Shown in pieces: positions 1 through 9,872 of a stretch of DNA of 64,000 nucleotides; within the stretch, counting starts at the first letter, position 1; every line of letters begins with the position of its first letter. Origin of the DNA: UBA4575 sp002386945 (GTDB lineage Bacteria; Pseudomonadota; Gammaproteobacteria; UBA4575); contig CALSUC010000002.1 in the NCBI GenBank assembly GCA_943789445.1, positions 372,001 to 436,000 of the forward strand. The letters run 5' to 3'. The position numbers were made by a program, and so were the translations under genes. The notes under the pieces are model-generated. The model was not told where the DNA came from and made no database searches. It saw nothing but the letters and a program-made list of their open reading frames with translations.

Positions 1-87
1 AAATTGCATGCGCGGGGTCCAGTGGGTTTAGAAGGCCTGACTACGCAGAAGTATGTTGTCTATGGTTCAGGCAATATACGTGAGTAA
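1..87 (+). CDS. proA: gamma-glutamyl phosphate reductase, C-terminal fragment
   Basis: Only the last 28 codons and the TAA stop lie in the window; the gene begins upstream. The peptide carries RGPVGLEGLTTQKY near its end, which is the typical C-terminal signature of ProA, the NADPH-dependent enzyme that reduces gamma-glutamyl phosphate to glutamate semialdehyde in proline synthesis. It is followed after 23 bases by nadD on the same strand, an arrangement seen in many gammaproteobacteria. The assignment rests on this short tail only. Confidence 0.8.
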   Translation, partial: KLHARGPVGLEGLTTQKYVVYGSGNIRE

Positions 88-110
88 CCAAGAAAGATCG
101 CCATTGCGGA

Positions 111-770
111 GTGTGTGTGACTAAGCGCCAACAATATATAGGCGTCCTCGGAGGGTCGTTCGACCCAATACATTTTGGTCATATTAAACCCTGTATGGAA
201 GTCGCTAGTCGCTATGGTTTAGATCAGGTGCGATTGTTGCCATGTAAAGTATCACCATTCAAGCAACAAACTTTTGCTTCGGACGAACAGCGCTGGCAGA
301 TGGTGAACATGGTCGCATCTAATAGTGAAGTCTTTCAGGCGGACCGGCGTGAGTTAGATCGAGTAGAGCCATCTTTTAGCGTGCTGACGTTGAGAGAAAT
401 GGCTGATGAAGAACCTAATAAAGATAAGCTATTCTGGATATTAGGAATGGATGCCTTGATTGGTTTTCCGCATTGGCATCTTGCAACAGAAATCATGCAG
501 TACTGTCATGTCTTAGTCTTGCGCCGCCCTGGGTATGAATTGCCCTTAGACGGTGATGTGCGAACTTGGCTGGATCAGTACCTATGTGAGGACTTCCAGG
601 AACTGGAAAGCACTATGTATGGTCATATTTATATGACTGATATTGAGATGTTAGATATCTCTTCCACTGAAATACGAGAGATGATTAAAAAAGATGAACA
701 ACCACGATTTAAGATGCCAGGGGGTATCTGGAATTATATTAAACGCAATCAGTTATATCTTAATGATTAA
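111..770 (+). CDS. nadD: nicotinate-nucleotide adenylyltransferase
   Basis: NadD transfers AMP from ATP to nicotinate mononucleotide, making deamido-NAD in the cytoplasmic NAD pathway. The 219-residue product has the nucleotidyltransferase motif GGSFDPIHFGH at about residues 14-24, including the HxGH signature, and the second family motif ISSTEIR at about 183-189. The length is normal for the family. The start is a GTG; a second in-frame GTG two codons later (117) is equally possible. The gene lies between proA and rsfS, a common order. Confidence 0.95.
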   Translation: MCVTKRQQYIGVLGGSFDPIHFGHIKPCMEVASRYGLDQVRLLPCKVSPFKQQTFASDEQRWQMVNMVASNSEVFQADRRELDRVEPSFSVLTLREMADEEPNKDKLFWILGMDALIGFPHWHLATEIMQYCHVLVLRRPGYELPLDGDVRTWLDQYLCEDFQELESTMYGHIYMTDIEMLDISSTEIREMIKKDEQPRFKMPGGIWNYIKRNQLYLND

Positions 771-784
771 CGCTAGGAGCACAT

Positions 785-1129
785 GTGAAACCTGAAAACG
801 TACTGGAGTTGGTTAATGAGGCCTTGGCCGATGTAAAGGCCAATGATGTAATTGCAATTGACGTCAGAAAAAAAATTAATGTCACCGATATCATGGTAGT
901 TGCCAGCGGCACTTCTGACCGCCATGTTCAAGCATTAGCTAATAGTGTGGTTGAAACAGCAAAGAAGAAGGGTGTTAGCATTATTGGGGTTGAACGTGAT
1001 CGCGCTTGGGTGCTGATTGACCTCTATGATGTTGTTGTCCACATTATGTTGCCTGAGACACGTGAGTTCTACGAACTAGAAAAGCTTTGGCAGGTCGACC
1101 GATCTGCTGAGTTATCAACACCTGCTTAA
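785..1129 (+). CDS. rsfS: ribosome silencing factor RsfS (Iojap family)
   Basis: RsfS binds ribosomal protein L14 on the 50S subunit and blocks subunit joining when nutrients are short. The 114-residue protein has the family core DIMVVASGTSDRHVQALA near residues 35-52 and the VVVHIM segment near the end. It starts at a GTG behind a clear TAGGAG Shine-Dalgarno sequence. It sits between nadD and rlmH with gaps of 14 and 4 bases, so these three are probably co-transcribed. Confidence 0.95.
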   Translation: MKPENVLELVNEALADVKANDVIAIDVRKKINVTDIMVVASGTSDRHVQALANSVVETAKKKGVSIIGVERDRAWVLIDLYDVVVHIMLPETREFYELEKLWQVDRSAELSTPA

Positions 1130-1133
1130 ATGG

Positions 1134-1604
1134 ATGCGCTTTAACTTTTTATACATGAGTGAGCGGCCACGACCCTGGGCAGAGCAGGCAGCTGAATTTT
1201 ATTTGAATCGTATTACTGCTCAAGTGAAGTTTTCTGAGGCCAGGGTTACGCCTGTCAAGCGCACTAAAAATAGTGTGTTAGAGGTCGTGCGGGCAGAAGA
1301 GTGGTCTAAGCTGGAAGAAAAAATGAACCCCGGCGCTATGCTGGTATTGCTGGATGAGCGCGGAAAGCAATTGGACTCTAAAGGGTTGTCTAGCAAGGTC
1401 GAGTCATGGCAGTTAACGGGTAGAGATGTCTATTTTATTATTGCTGGCGCAGACGGTGTGAATGAAGAAGTGCGTAATAAGGCTGATTTTCTTTTGGGTC
1501 TATCACGCATGACACTGCCGCATGAACTTGCACGCGTATTATTCCTAGAGCAATTCTATCGTGCCTGGACCATTCTGAATAATCACCCGTATCATCGAGT
1601 CTAG
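1134..1604 (+). CDS. rlmH: 23S rRNA (pseudouridine1915-N3)-methyltransferase
   Basis: RlmH is a SPOUT-class methyltransferase that methylates pseudouridine 1915 in helix 69 of 23S rRNA. The 156-residue product is full length. It shows LLDERGKQLDS, the FIIAGADGV loop (most homologues have Gly rather than the Ala here) and the C-terminal knot segment LSRMTLPHELARVLFLEQF ending in NNHPYHRV. It starts 4 bases after the rsfS stop. An overlapping ATG at 1130 is out of frame. Confidence 0.95.
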   Translation: MRFNFLYMSERPRPWAEQAAEFYLNRITAQVKFSEARVTPVKRTKNSVLEVVRAEEWSKLEEKMNPGAMLVLLDERGKQLDSKGLSSKVESWQLTGRDVYFIIAGADGVNEEVRNKADFLLGLSRMTLPHELARVLFLEQFYRAWTILNNHPYHRV

Positions 1605-1612
1605 TTCTGGCT

Positions 1613-2197
1613 ATGGATATTGTCCTGGCTTCAGCCTCACCGAGACGGGCACAGTTACTAAAGCAAATACAGTTGGTTTTTACGGTAGCAGCTAGTCATA
1701 TTGATGAAACTCAAATGGAAGCAGAGTCTGTAGTCGATTATGTACAGCGTATGGCGCTTCAGAAGGCGCAAGTTGGGCAGTCTAATAGCCCTGCTAACTG
1801 TGCGATAATAGGTGCCGACACCGTAGTCTGTTTGGATCAAAGGGTATTGCCTAAACCACAGAGTGAGGCAGAGGCCTGTGCCAGTTTGATGGCACTTTCT
1901 GGTCGTACTCATCGGGTCTACACTGCTTTGAGCGTCTTATCTCAAGCACATAGTCTGCAGGCCATGTCGGTAACAGAGGTAGTTTTCCGGCAGATTAGTA
2001 TTGCAGAGGCCCAAGCTTACTGGGCTTCGGGAGAGCCATTAGATAAGGCTGGTGGCTATGCTATTCAAGGCCTAGGGGCTGGTTTTGTTAGTAGTATCAA
2101 AGGTAGTTACAGTGGGGTAGTCGGTTTGCCATTATACGAATTAATACAATTATTGGCTGAGATGGAAATACAGACGCTACCTGTAATACCACAGTAA
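1613..2197 (+). CDS. maf: Maf-family nucleoside triphosphate pyrophosphatase
   Basis: Maf proteins hydrolyse nucleoside triphosphates, removing non-canonical or surplus nucleotides. The 194-residue product has the N-terminal LASASPRR loop (5-12), GADTVV (67-72) with the presumed catalytic Asp69, and KPQSEAEA (81-88). The GYAIQGLGAGFVSSIKG segment favours the YhdE (dTTP/UTP) subgroup over YceF. In Escherichia coli the YhdE gene also precedes rng and yhdP, which supports this choice. It starts 8 bases after rlmH. Confidence 0.92.
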   Translation: MDIVLASASPRRAQLLKQIQLVFTVAASHIDETQMEAESVVDYVQRMALQKAQVGQSNSPANCAIIGADTVVCLDQRVLPKPQSEAEACASLMALSGRTHRVYTALSVLSQAHSLQAMSVTEVVFRQISIAEAQAYWASGEPLDKAGGYAIQGLGAGFVSSIKGSYSGVVGLPLYELIQLLAEMEIQTLPVIPQ

Positions 2198-2212
2198 AAT
2201 TAATTTTAGATA

Positions 2213-2237
2213 ATCGACATTGAGTATCGACATTGAG
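2213..2237 (+). repeat. 12-bp direct repeat at the rng start
   Basis: ATCGACATTGAG occurs at 2213-2224 and again at 2226-2237, one base apart. Each copy holds a TTG. Only the second TTG (2233) is in the rng frame; the first (2220) opens a frame that stops after 11 codons. No clear Shine-Dalgarno sequence precedes either copy. Confidence 0.8.
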
Positions 2238-3717
2238 CGAAGAAATATTAATTAATATTACTCCTAGAGAGCGTCGTGTAGCAGTCGTTGAAAACGGTGT
2301 GTTACAAGAAGTGCATCTTGAACGTTTAGCTAAACGTGGTTTGGTGGGTAATATTTTTAAAGGTTGTGTCAGTCGCGTCATGCCTGGAATGGATGCTGCA
2401 TTCGTTGATATTGGTCTGGAAAAAGCTGCCTTTATTCATTCTTCAGATGTGACTCAACTGCCGCATGGCTCAGTTTCAATCAGCGCCGACAATGAGACCG
2501 TCGAACACGAGGCAATAGCCAATCTATTGCATGATGGACAGCAGGTCTTAGTTCAAGTGGTGAAGGATCAGCTTGGTACTAAAGGCGCGCGCCTGACGAC
2601 TAATATCACGATACCCTCACGCTATGTCGTACTCATGCCTTATGCCAAAGGTGTGCGTTTATCTGCACGTTTAGAAGATGAATCTGAACGTAGTCGGCTA
2701 ACCGAATTAATGGAGCAAATTTTAGTAGAACAGAATTCACCCTATGGTTGTATCTTGCGCACGGCCGCTGAATCAGCGAGCAGTGATGAACTCAAACGTG
2801 ACCTGCGTTTTCTGCTCAGACTATGGACTACGATTGTAGAAAATATTGGAAAATTTGATTCTGTTTCTGAGGTTTATTCAGACCTACCAATAGAAATTCG
2901 CACATTACGTGACTTGAATACCGATGATATCGAGAATATTCACGTCGATTCTCGAGAGACTGTAGGGGCGATGCGAAACTTTGCAGAAAAGTTAGTTCCT
3001 GAACTAGCTAATCGCATCCAACATTACAAAGGCGCGCGTCCCATCTTTGATATGCATGGTATTGAAGATGAGTTGGAGCGTGCTCTGCAACGCAAAGTCA
3101 TGCTCAAGTCGGGTGGCCATTTGGTTTTTGATCAAACTGAATCAATGACGACTATTGATGTGAATACCGGTGCATTTATCGGACATCGCAACCTGGCCGA
3201 GACTATATTCAAAACAAACCTTGAATCGGCACATGCCATTGCTAGGCAACTACGACTGCGCAATCTTGGTGGCATTATTATTATCGATTTTATCGATATG
3301 GAAGAAGACGAGCATAAGCGACAAGTGCTGCGTGCGTTAGAAAAGTCTTTAGAGAAAGATCGAGCGAAAACAAAAATATGTGATGTCTCGCCATTAGGTT
3401 TGGTTGAGATGACGCGAAAGCGTACACGCGAGAGTCTTGAACACACATTATGTGAAGTCTGTTCGACCTGTGCTGGACGTGGCTCAGTTAAGAGCTTAGA
3501 GACTGTATGTTATCAATTGTTTCGAGAAATCATGCGTGCAGCACGGAAGTATGAGGCCGATCAATTAATGGTATTGGCGTCGCCAGCTGTAGTTGAACTA
3601 TTACTGGATGAGGAGTCGAACAGCTTGGCTGAATTAGAAGAGTTCATCGATAAAACGATCAAGCTACAAGTTGAAACAATGTATTCTCAGGAGCAGTTTG
3701 ATGTGGTCCTGCTGTAG
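2233..3717 (+). CDS. rng: ribonuclease G
   Basis: RNase G is an endoribonuclease of the RNase E/G family that matures the 5' end of 16S rRNA and degrades some mRNAs. The 494-residue product has an S1 domain from about residue 36 and the catalytic aspartates Asp309 (TIDVNTG) and Asp352 (IIIIDFIDM), spaced 43 residues apart as in RNase E. The Zn-link CxxC is Cys410/Cys413. It lacks the long RNase E scaffold tail. The TTG start is chosen because MSEEILINITPRE matches the family N-terminus. Confidence 0.95.
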   Translation: MSEEILINITPRERRVAVVENGVLQEVHLERLAKRGLVGNIFKGCVSRVMPGMDAAFVDIGLEKAAFIHSSDVTQLPHGSVSISADNETVEHEAIANLLHDGQQVLVQVVKDQLGTKGARLTTNITIPSRYVVLMPYAKGVRLSARLEDESERSRLTELMEQILVEQNSPYGCILRTAAESASSDELKRDLRFLLRLWTTIVENIGKFDSVSEVYSDLPIEIRTLRDLNTDDIENIHVDSRETVGAMRNFAEKLVPELANRIQHYKGARPIFDMHGIEDELERALQRKVMLKSGGHLVFDQTESMTTIDVNTGAFIGHRNLAETIFKTNLESAHAIARQLRLRNLGGIIIIDFIDMEEDEHKRQVLRALEKSLEKDRAKTKICDVSPLGLVEMTRKRTRESLEHTLCEVCSTCAGRGSVKSLETVCYQLFREIMRAARKYEADQLMVLASPAVVELLLDEESNSLAELEEFIDKTIKLQVETMYSQEQFDVVLL

Positions 3718-3740
3718 CTCATTCACTAAGTTAGATACCA

Positions 3741-6700
3741 ATGCCTAAGGTCTTAAAACGAATTACTGAATCTGTATTCTACCTATTGGCTATTATGCTA
3801 ATGGGTGTAGCTTTGCTGACTTCAGCTATTCGTTTGAGTCCAGATTTCTCTAATGCGATTGAACAGCGCATTGAGAAACAGCTGAGTGATTTGTCACAGA
3901 CAGCTGTTGAGATTGAATCATTACAGATTGATTCGGATAGACTTTCCTTATACTTAGTGGCACGAAATGTTAATTTCAAGCCGCCTGGGCAGCCAGATCG
4001 TGATTGGCAAATAGAACGTATTTCTATTGGTCTAGCCCTGTTCAAATCGATCGTGCAACAACGTGTCGTACTGGATGAAATTGTGCTGCAAGGCTTTGAT
4101 CTCCAGTTGTTACGTGATCAGCAGGGTAGAATCCACGTCAATCAATTGTTTGTTATACCTGATCAAACAACCTCGCAGCCATCACTTTTATCGCAATTAC
4201 AGCTGCGATTATCAGCAACAAATATTCACTGGCAAGATCAGCAGTCACAAGCTGATTACCATTTCACTAATGTAAGCGCCTCAGTTGATCCTGTTGGAGA
4301 TGGGGTCAATCTCTTCTTTAGTAGCGAGCTACCCAATGCGCTGGGTAAACAGATTGTCATACGTGCAGAAATGGATAAGGGGTTGACTGATTTCCGTGAA
4401 GCTAGCATTAACTTTCACTGGGAACTTAGTGCCATACGTTTGGCAGCAGTGGCTGAGCAACTCACCGATATTGATGGTGATGATATTGTTGCTGTATTAG
4501 ATGCTGAGGCTTGGGGTAGGCTTGAAGGGATGAAATTAAATGCCCTGCGTGGATCACTTGCCCTGACGCAACTAGTTACACAGAAAAAAATAAATTCAGA
4601 TGACCGCTGCTTAAGTGAAGATCAAGTCGAACAAATCTCTATGCGTTACGACTGGTCTAGGCGGGGAGGTGATTGGAAAGTATTGCTGGATGATATTGAG
4701 ATACAGACTCAACAACAGCCATGGCCAACAACCTCGGCACGACTGAGCGTGGTTGAGCACTCTTCTACTGCACGTACGGTAGATGCATTTATGAGCTATC
4801 TTGATGTTGGGGCCGTGTGTAATACGGTGCAGAGTTATGCAGCCTATATTGATATTTTGAATCAAAATTTTCAGTCATTTAAATTTAATGCTGATATCGA
4901 AAACTTGAGCTTTCAATTTACCCTGTCAGACGAACATCGGGCTAATTTTGATTACTCAGCTAAGGTAACTGATGCAGAATTTTTCCTATCAAATGGTCAG
5001 CATCTGAGTGGTCTGAGTGGCGCTATTATAGGGGCTGAGCAGGGCGGTAAATTCGTCTTTGATAGTGATCATCTAAGTCTTAAACTACCACAGTTGTATC
5101 CAAACAAGGCTCTGAGTTTTGCTACTAAAGGTGAGATGTTCTGGCGCCAGGATGAGCATTTATTACGGCTATATAGCGAGCGTATGCAGCTAAAGAATGC
5201 AGATCTTGAGATGGAGTTTCGCTTAACAGCTGACTGGACGCAAGATGATATGTATCTCGATATGCAGACATTTATACCAACTGCTCAAGTTGCTGCAATT
5301 GATGAATATATGCCTGCGCTTGAACAGTTAGCTAAGACTAAAGGCTGGTTCTCAGAAGCATTTAAAGCAGGTGATATCGAATCTGCCACAGGTATTTTGC
5401 GGGGTAGCCTGAGTGATTTTCCATACCATAAGGAGGCGGGTGCCTTTGAGTTGGCTATGGGTGTGAAGCAGGCACTGATCGAATATCAGCCACAATGGCC
5501 TATGCTACATGATGTCCGCGGTTCAGTCGCAATAGAGAAAGATCATGTCATGGCTTATTCCGATCATGCGATGGTCTATGACACCGTAATTAATGGTGTT
5601 TCTCTCGATATCGACTCTTTCTTGCAAGGCCTATTGCGTGTCAATGCAAGTGCCAATGGCAGTGGTAATAATCTTATCCGTTATGTTGATGAGGCAAAGT
5701 TAATTGAAGCTGACCAGTCTCTGTCTGATGTGCTGGGTTTGGAGGGGGATACTCGCCTAGAATTTGAATTTAGTCGTTCTCTCTCATCACAGATAGATCA
5801 TCCGTTTAGGATTTCAGGTGAATTTTCTTTGCTTGAGAACCGCATGAGTATACTTCCTCTCGGTATTGATTTAGAAGGTTTGGTGGGTTCCTTATCCTTT
5901 GGTGAAGAAGGTGTCACTGGAGAAAATATATCAGCAATGCTTCTAGGTAATCCGATACAAATTCAAGCTCAGGCTAATGCAGATGGTGCGAGTAAGATCT
6001 TTATAGATGGGACATTAGATATTGCGAGTTATCTCCAGCAACGATTTGTGACATTGAAAGATGTGGTTGCTGGCAATGCTGAACTGCATGCAGTATTTAC
6101 ATTGCCGTCACTATTTGTTCGTGATGCCGCAGAAAAAATGAGCATTACTGCAACAAGTGACCTTAAGGGCTTTTCTTTAGACCTGCCTCTGCCACTGAAA
6201 AAAGCTGCCGCTAGTGCTATGCCGATAGAGCTTTTCTATGATATTGCAACACAGGGTCTAGAGTTGGATCTGAATGGTTTGTTACATCTAAGTTTGGGGC
6301 ATTCAGAAGATGGCCTTAACCCTAAAGCTATCGTGCTAGGGGGCCATGCCGGTTCTAAAGATACTGATTTGGTGTCTGGGCGTTGGAGCCAGGTAGATCC
6401 GATAGCTTGGTATAAGTTTTATCAAAAGAATATGACCCAACAGCAGGCGATATCATCTATTAGTGTATTGCCTGAATTTTCACTGCATTTTAATGAATTG
6501 TTATTAGCAAACCTACCGGCAAAAGAGGTTTATCTGAATGGCCGATATCTAGGGCAGGACTATCAACTGGATATTACGTCAGACCTATTGGCTGGCAGTA
6601 TCCATATTCCAGCAGCTGAAGATGAATTGCTGACAGTCGATTTAGAGCGTCTATATCTGCAGGAAGGGACACAAACAGATAATCTGGAAATAGATCCTAG

Positions 6701-7532
6701 AACACTACCGGCGATGAAGTTGCGAGTGGATGAATTAAAGTTTGATGAACTCACTGTGAATGATGTTGCTATTGATGCTCTGCGCTCTGATCGGGGCCTT
6801 GTTTTTGAACCTATGGCTTTTAAGGCTGTTAAGCTTGATGCGCAAGGGCGTGGCAGTTGGCAGTTAGATCAAGAAAATCAGGCACATTCTAACTTCCAGC
6901 TAACATTCAATAGCACCGATATTGAAGATAGTCTTAAATCTCTCGGTGCGAATATCACGCTAAAAAATAGTGATGCTATCGTAGAAAGTATTGTGCGATG
7001 GCCGGGAGCACCTCATCAGATGGCCTTAGACAAGACTACAGGCATCAGTCATATAAGTTTTGGCCCAGGTGTGGTGAAAGACATGGAGCCAGGTGCAGGG
7101 CGTTTCCTAGCCTTGTTTAATTTAAGTGAAATTAGTCGTCGCTTAACCTTGAATTTTTCTGATGTGGCGAAGAAGGGCTTCAGATACGACAGTATTGAGG
7201 GTCAGTTTGAGCTATTTCCGGGTGGTGATGTGCATACAGACGAACTGAAAATCAAATCATCTGCAGCCAATATCACTATTCAAGGTGACACTAATATCGT
7301 AGCTAAAACCTATCATCAGGATATCTTGGTAGAGCCGGCAGTGACTAACTCCCTACCTACTGCAGGTGCCATTATTGCTGGTCCAGTTGGTATTGCTGCT
7401 GGTTTTCTGGCAAAGGGCTTCGCGTCATTTGTTGGTTTAGACAAAGTCACGCGTATGAAGTATGAAATGAGGGGTACCTGGGAGCAGCCAGAGTTCACTA
7501 AAGTCGCTATAAAAACTAATGCTGCTGAGTAA
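3741..7532 (+). CDS. yhdP: YhdP family AsmA-like phospholipid transport protein
   Basis: YhdP is an inner-membrane-anchored, AsmA-like protein that spans the periplasm and helps move phospholipids to the outer membrane, with overlapping roles for TamB and YdbH. The 1263-residue product has one N-terminal membrane helix (about 10-32), a long beta-rich periplasmic region of the DUF3971 type and a C-terminal AsmA-like domain. Its size matches the family. It follows rng by 23 bases, as in Escherichia coli, and precedes the nit and tldD genes. Confidence 0.9.
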   Translation: MPKVLKRITESVFYLLAIMLMGVALLTSAIRLSPDFSNAIEQRIEKQLSDLSQTAVEIESLQIDSDRLSLYLVARNVNFKPPGQPDRDWQIERISIGLALFKSIVQQRVVLDEIVLQGFDLQLLRDQQGRIHVNQLFVIPDQTTSQPSLLSQLQLRLSATNIHWQDQQSQADYHFTNVSASVDPVGDGVNLFFSSELPNALGKQIVIRAEMDKGLTDFREASINFHWELSAIRLAAVAEQLTDIDGDDIVAVLDAEAWGRLEGMKLNALRGSLALTQLVTQKKINSDDRCLSEDQVEQISMRYDWSRRGGDWKVLLDDIEIQTQQQPWPTTSARLSVVEHSSTARTVDAFMSYLDVGAVCNTVQSYAAYIDILNQNFQSFKFNADIENLSFQFTLSDEHRANFDYSAKVTDAEFFLSNGQHLSGLSGAIIGAEQGGKFVFDSDHLSLKLPQLYPNKALSFATKGEMFWRQDEHLLRLYSERMQLKNADLEMEFRLTADWTQDDMYLDMQTFIPTAQVAAIDEYMPALEQLAKTKGWFSEAFKAGDIESATGILRGSLSDFPYHKEAGAFELAMGVKQALIEYQPQWPMLHDVRGSVAIEKDHVMAYSDHAMVYDTVINGVSLDIDSFLQGLLRVNASANGSGNNLIRYVDEAKLIEADQSLSDVLGLEGDTRLEFEFSRSLSSQIDHPFRISGEFSLLENRMSILPLGIDLEGLVGSLSFGEEGVTGENISAMLLGNPIQIQAQANADGASKIFIDGTLDIASYLQQRFVTLKDVVAGNAELHAVFTLPSLFVRDAAEKMSITATSDLKGFSLDLPLPLKKAAASAMPIELFYDIATQGLELDLNGLLHLSLGHSEDGLNPKAIVLGGHAGSKDTDLVSGRWSQVDPIAWYKFYQKNMTQQQAISSISVLPEFSLHFNELLLANLPAKEVYLNGRYLGQDYQLDITSDLLAGSIHIPAAEDELLTVDLERLYLQEGTQTDNLEIDPRTLPAMKLRVDELKFDELTVNDVAIDALRSDRGLVFEPMAFKAVKLDAQGRGSWQLDQENQAHSNFQLTFNSTDIEDSLKSLGANITLKNSDAIVESIVRWPGAPHQMALDKTTGISHISFGPGVVKDMEPGAGRFLALFNLSEISRRLTLNFSDVAKKGFRYDSIEGQFELFPGGDVHTDELKIKSSAANITIQGDTNIVAKTYHQDILVEPAVTNSLPTAGAIIAGPVGIAAGFLAKGFASFVGLDKVTRMKYEMRGTWEQPEFTKVAIKTNAAE

Positions 7533-7608
7533 ATTAGCCCAGTACTAAAACTTGCTGTGGTTAAGCTTTTATCAGCATAATCCTCATATTGAACCAAAGA
7601 TTATAGCC

Positions 7609-8418
7609 ATGAACATTATTGCAAGTATTCAAATGGTCTCCACTACTCGCCGTGCAGATAACCTGGCTGAGGTAGAGCGCCTGTTATTGCAGGCAAAGCA
7701 AGCAGGTGCCGAGTTAGCATTGTTGCCTGAGAATTTTCCTATGATGGCGCAAGAAGACGCTGGTGTGCTGAGCATCAAAGAAAGCATAGGGCAGGGGCCA
7801 ATTCAGGACTTCCTCAGCCAACAAGCGAGAAAGCATGCGATGTGGATCGTTGCAGGGACAATGCCGATAGCAAGTGAGGATCCAGAAAAAGTCTATGCAG
7901 CTTGTTTGATTTACGACGCCCAGGGCGAGCGTGTTGCACGCTACGATAAAATTCATTTATTTGATGTCGAGCTTGAGGGTGATGAGAGCTATAAAGAATC
8001 GGCCACTATGATGGCAGGTAGTCAGCCATTAGTGATTGATACACCTTTTGCACGCCTTGGTATCGCAATCTGCTATGACCTTCGCTTCCCTGAAATGTTT
8101 CGTTGCTTAATCGATCAAGGAGCGGAATTGATTGCGGTGATGGCTGCTTTTACTGCCACCACTGGAGAGGCGCACTGGGAATGTTTACTACGAGCGAGGG
8201 CGATAGAGAACTTATGTTACATCGCTGCTTCAAATCAAGGCGGCTTACATGAGAATGGGCGTGAGACCTTTGGTGGTAGTATGATTATCGATCCTTGGGG
8301 GCGAGTGCAAAACCGTCTTGAGCAGGGTGCAGGCGTAGTTACAGCGGAAATAGATATAGCCACCATGCAGCAAACTCGCCAAAGCTTTCCTTGTTTGCAA
8401 CACCGAAAAATTAGTTAA
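7609..8418 (+). CDS. carbon-nitrogen hydrolase, Nit1/omega-amidase type
   Basis: This is a nitrilase-superfamily amidase. The Glu-Lys-Cys triad is visible: Glu41 (LLPENFP), Lys114 (YDKIHLFDV) and Cys155 (AICYDLRFPE), counted from ATG 7609. Those motifs match the Nit1/YbeM branch, whose members repair deaminated glutathione or act as omega-amidases; the substrate here is inferred. An in-frame TTG at 7552 would add 19 unrelated residues and is not preferred. The position between yhdP and tldD is common in gammaproteobacteria. Confidence 0.9.
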   Translation: MNIIASIQMVSTTRRADNLAEVERLLLQAKQAGAELALLPENFPMMAQEDAGVLSIKESIGQGPIQDFLSQQARKHAMWIVAGTMPIASEDPEKVYAACLIYDAQGERVARYDKIHLFDVELEGDESYKESATMMAGSQPLVIDTPFARLGIAICYDLRFPEMFRCLIDQGAELIAVMAAFTATTGEAHWECLLRARAIENLCYIAASNQGGLHENGRETFGGSMIIDPWGRVQNRLEQGAGVVTAEIDIATMQQTRQSFPCLQHRKIS

Positions 8419-8432
8419 CGGTAAAATTAAAA

Positions 8433-9872
8433 ATGGAATCAATAGACATCGCAAGAGCGCAACTACTAAGCCCAACAGGCTTAGTTGATGAAGATCTTAA
8501 TAAAGCGCTTTCAACTATCCTGGGTGGCGCTATAGATACAGCTGACCTATATTTTCAATCACAAGTGCGTGAGGCTTGGTCACTCGATGATGGCATTGTT
8601 AAAGATGCGAGTTATAGCCGCCAACGTGGTGTTGGTGTGCGTGCAATTGCCGGTGAGAAGACAGGTTTTGCCTACTCTGATGATATAGAAATGTCCGCTT
8701 TATTAGAGTCATCTCGTGCCGCACGCAGCATTGCGAAAGCAAGTAATTCGATCATAGCGCCACCACAACATATACAAACAGGACATGATCTCTACGTGCA
8801 AGACAGTCCATTTGATACGTTAAATGAACATCAGAAAATGGATTTACTGCGTCAAGCTGATGAGATTGCACGGCAGGCAGACCCACGTGTGAAACAAGTC
8901 ATGGTGAGTCTGGTAGGCATGCATGAAGTGATCTTGATCGCACGCAGTGATGGCTTGTTAGCTGCTGATGTACGTCCATTGGTACGCTTTAATATTAGTG
9001 TGATTGCAGAACAAAACGGGCGTCGTGAACAGGGCAGTATGGGTGGCGGTGGTCGGTTTGACTATCATCAGTTCATTCGAGAAAACAGTGTTGAAGCCTT
9101 TGCTAAAGAAGCGGTAAGGCAGGCCTTGGTTAATTTAGAGGCGAAAGATGCACCAGCCGGCAAGATGACCGTGGTGCTGGGTCCAGGTTGGCCGGGTGTG
9201 TTACTGCATGAGGCGGTAGGACATGGCTTAGAAGGTGATTTTAATCGTAAGGAAACATCAGCCTTTAGTGGTCGTATTGGCGAGCATGTTGCTAGTGCTG
9301 GAGTGACGGTGGTTGATGATGGCACTTTAAAAAATCGACGTGGATCACTTAACCTAGACGATGAGGGTACACCAACGCAGTGTACAACTCTGATTGAAGA
9401 TGGTGTTTTGCGTGGTTATATGCAAGATCGTTTAAACGCACAATTATCAGGAACAGTATCTACCGGGAATGGGCGGCGTGAGTCTTATGCACACTTACCT
9501 ATGCCTCGTATGACAAATACTTACATGTTGGCTGGTGAACAAGCACCAGAAGATATTATTGCCTCGGTTGATCATGGGTTTTATGCGGTTAATTTCGGTG
9601 GTGGCCAAGTGGATATCACTTCAGGCAAGTTTGTTTTCTCAGCCTCTGAGGCCTATATGATTGAAAATGGCAAGATTACCTATCCAGTCAAAGGTGCAAC
9701 CTTAATTGGTGATGGTCCAGATGTGCTTACACGTGTCAGTATGATTGGTAATGATCTACAACTGGATAGTGGTATCGGCACCTGTGGCAAAGAAGGTCAA
9801 AGTGTACCGGTGGGTGTCGGACAGCCGACACTCAAGGTCGATGGCATCACAGTTGGAGGGACGCAGGCATGA
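8433..9872 (+). CDS. tldD: metalloprotease TldD
   Basis: TldD is the zinc-protease subunit of the TldD/TldE complex, which degrades unfolded peptides and matures microcin B17 and CcdA in Escherichia coli. The 479-residue product has the HExxxH motif at residues 259-264 (HEAVGH) and the glycine-rich C-terminal domain. The gene overlaps pmbA by four bases (ATGA), so the two subunits are translationally coupled. Confidence 0.95.
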   Translation: MESIDIARAQLLSPTGLVDEDLNKALSTILGGAIDTADLYFQSQVREAWSLDDGIVKDASYSRQRGVGVRAIAGEKTGFAYSDDIEMSALLESSRAARSIAKASNSIIAPPQHIQTGHDLYVQDSPFDTLNEHQKMDLLRQADEIARQADPRVKQVMVSLVGMHEVILIARSDGLLAADVRPLVRFNISVIAEQNGRREQGSMGGGGRFDYHQFIRENSVEAFAKEAVRQALVNLEAKDAPAGKMTVVLGPGWPGVLLHEAVGHGLEGDFNRKETSAFSGRIGEHVASAGVTVVDDGTLKNRRGSLNLDDEGTPTQCTTLIEDGVLRGYMQDRLNAQLSGTVSTGNGRRESYAHLPMPRMTNTYMLAGEQAPEDIIASVDHGFYAVNFGGGQVDITSGKFVFSASEAYMIENGKITYPVKGATLIGDGPDVLTRVSMIGNDLQLDSGIGTCGKEGQSVPVGVGQPTLKVDGITVGGTQA

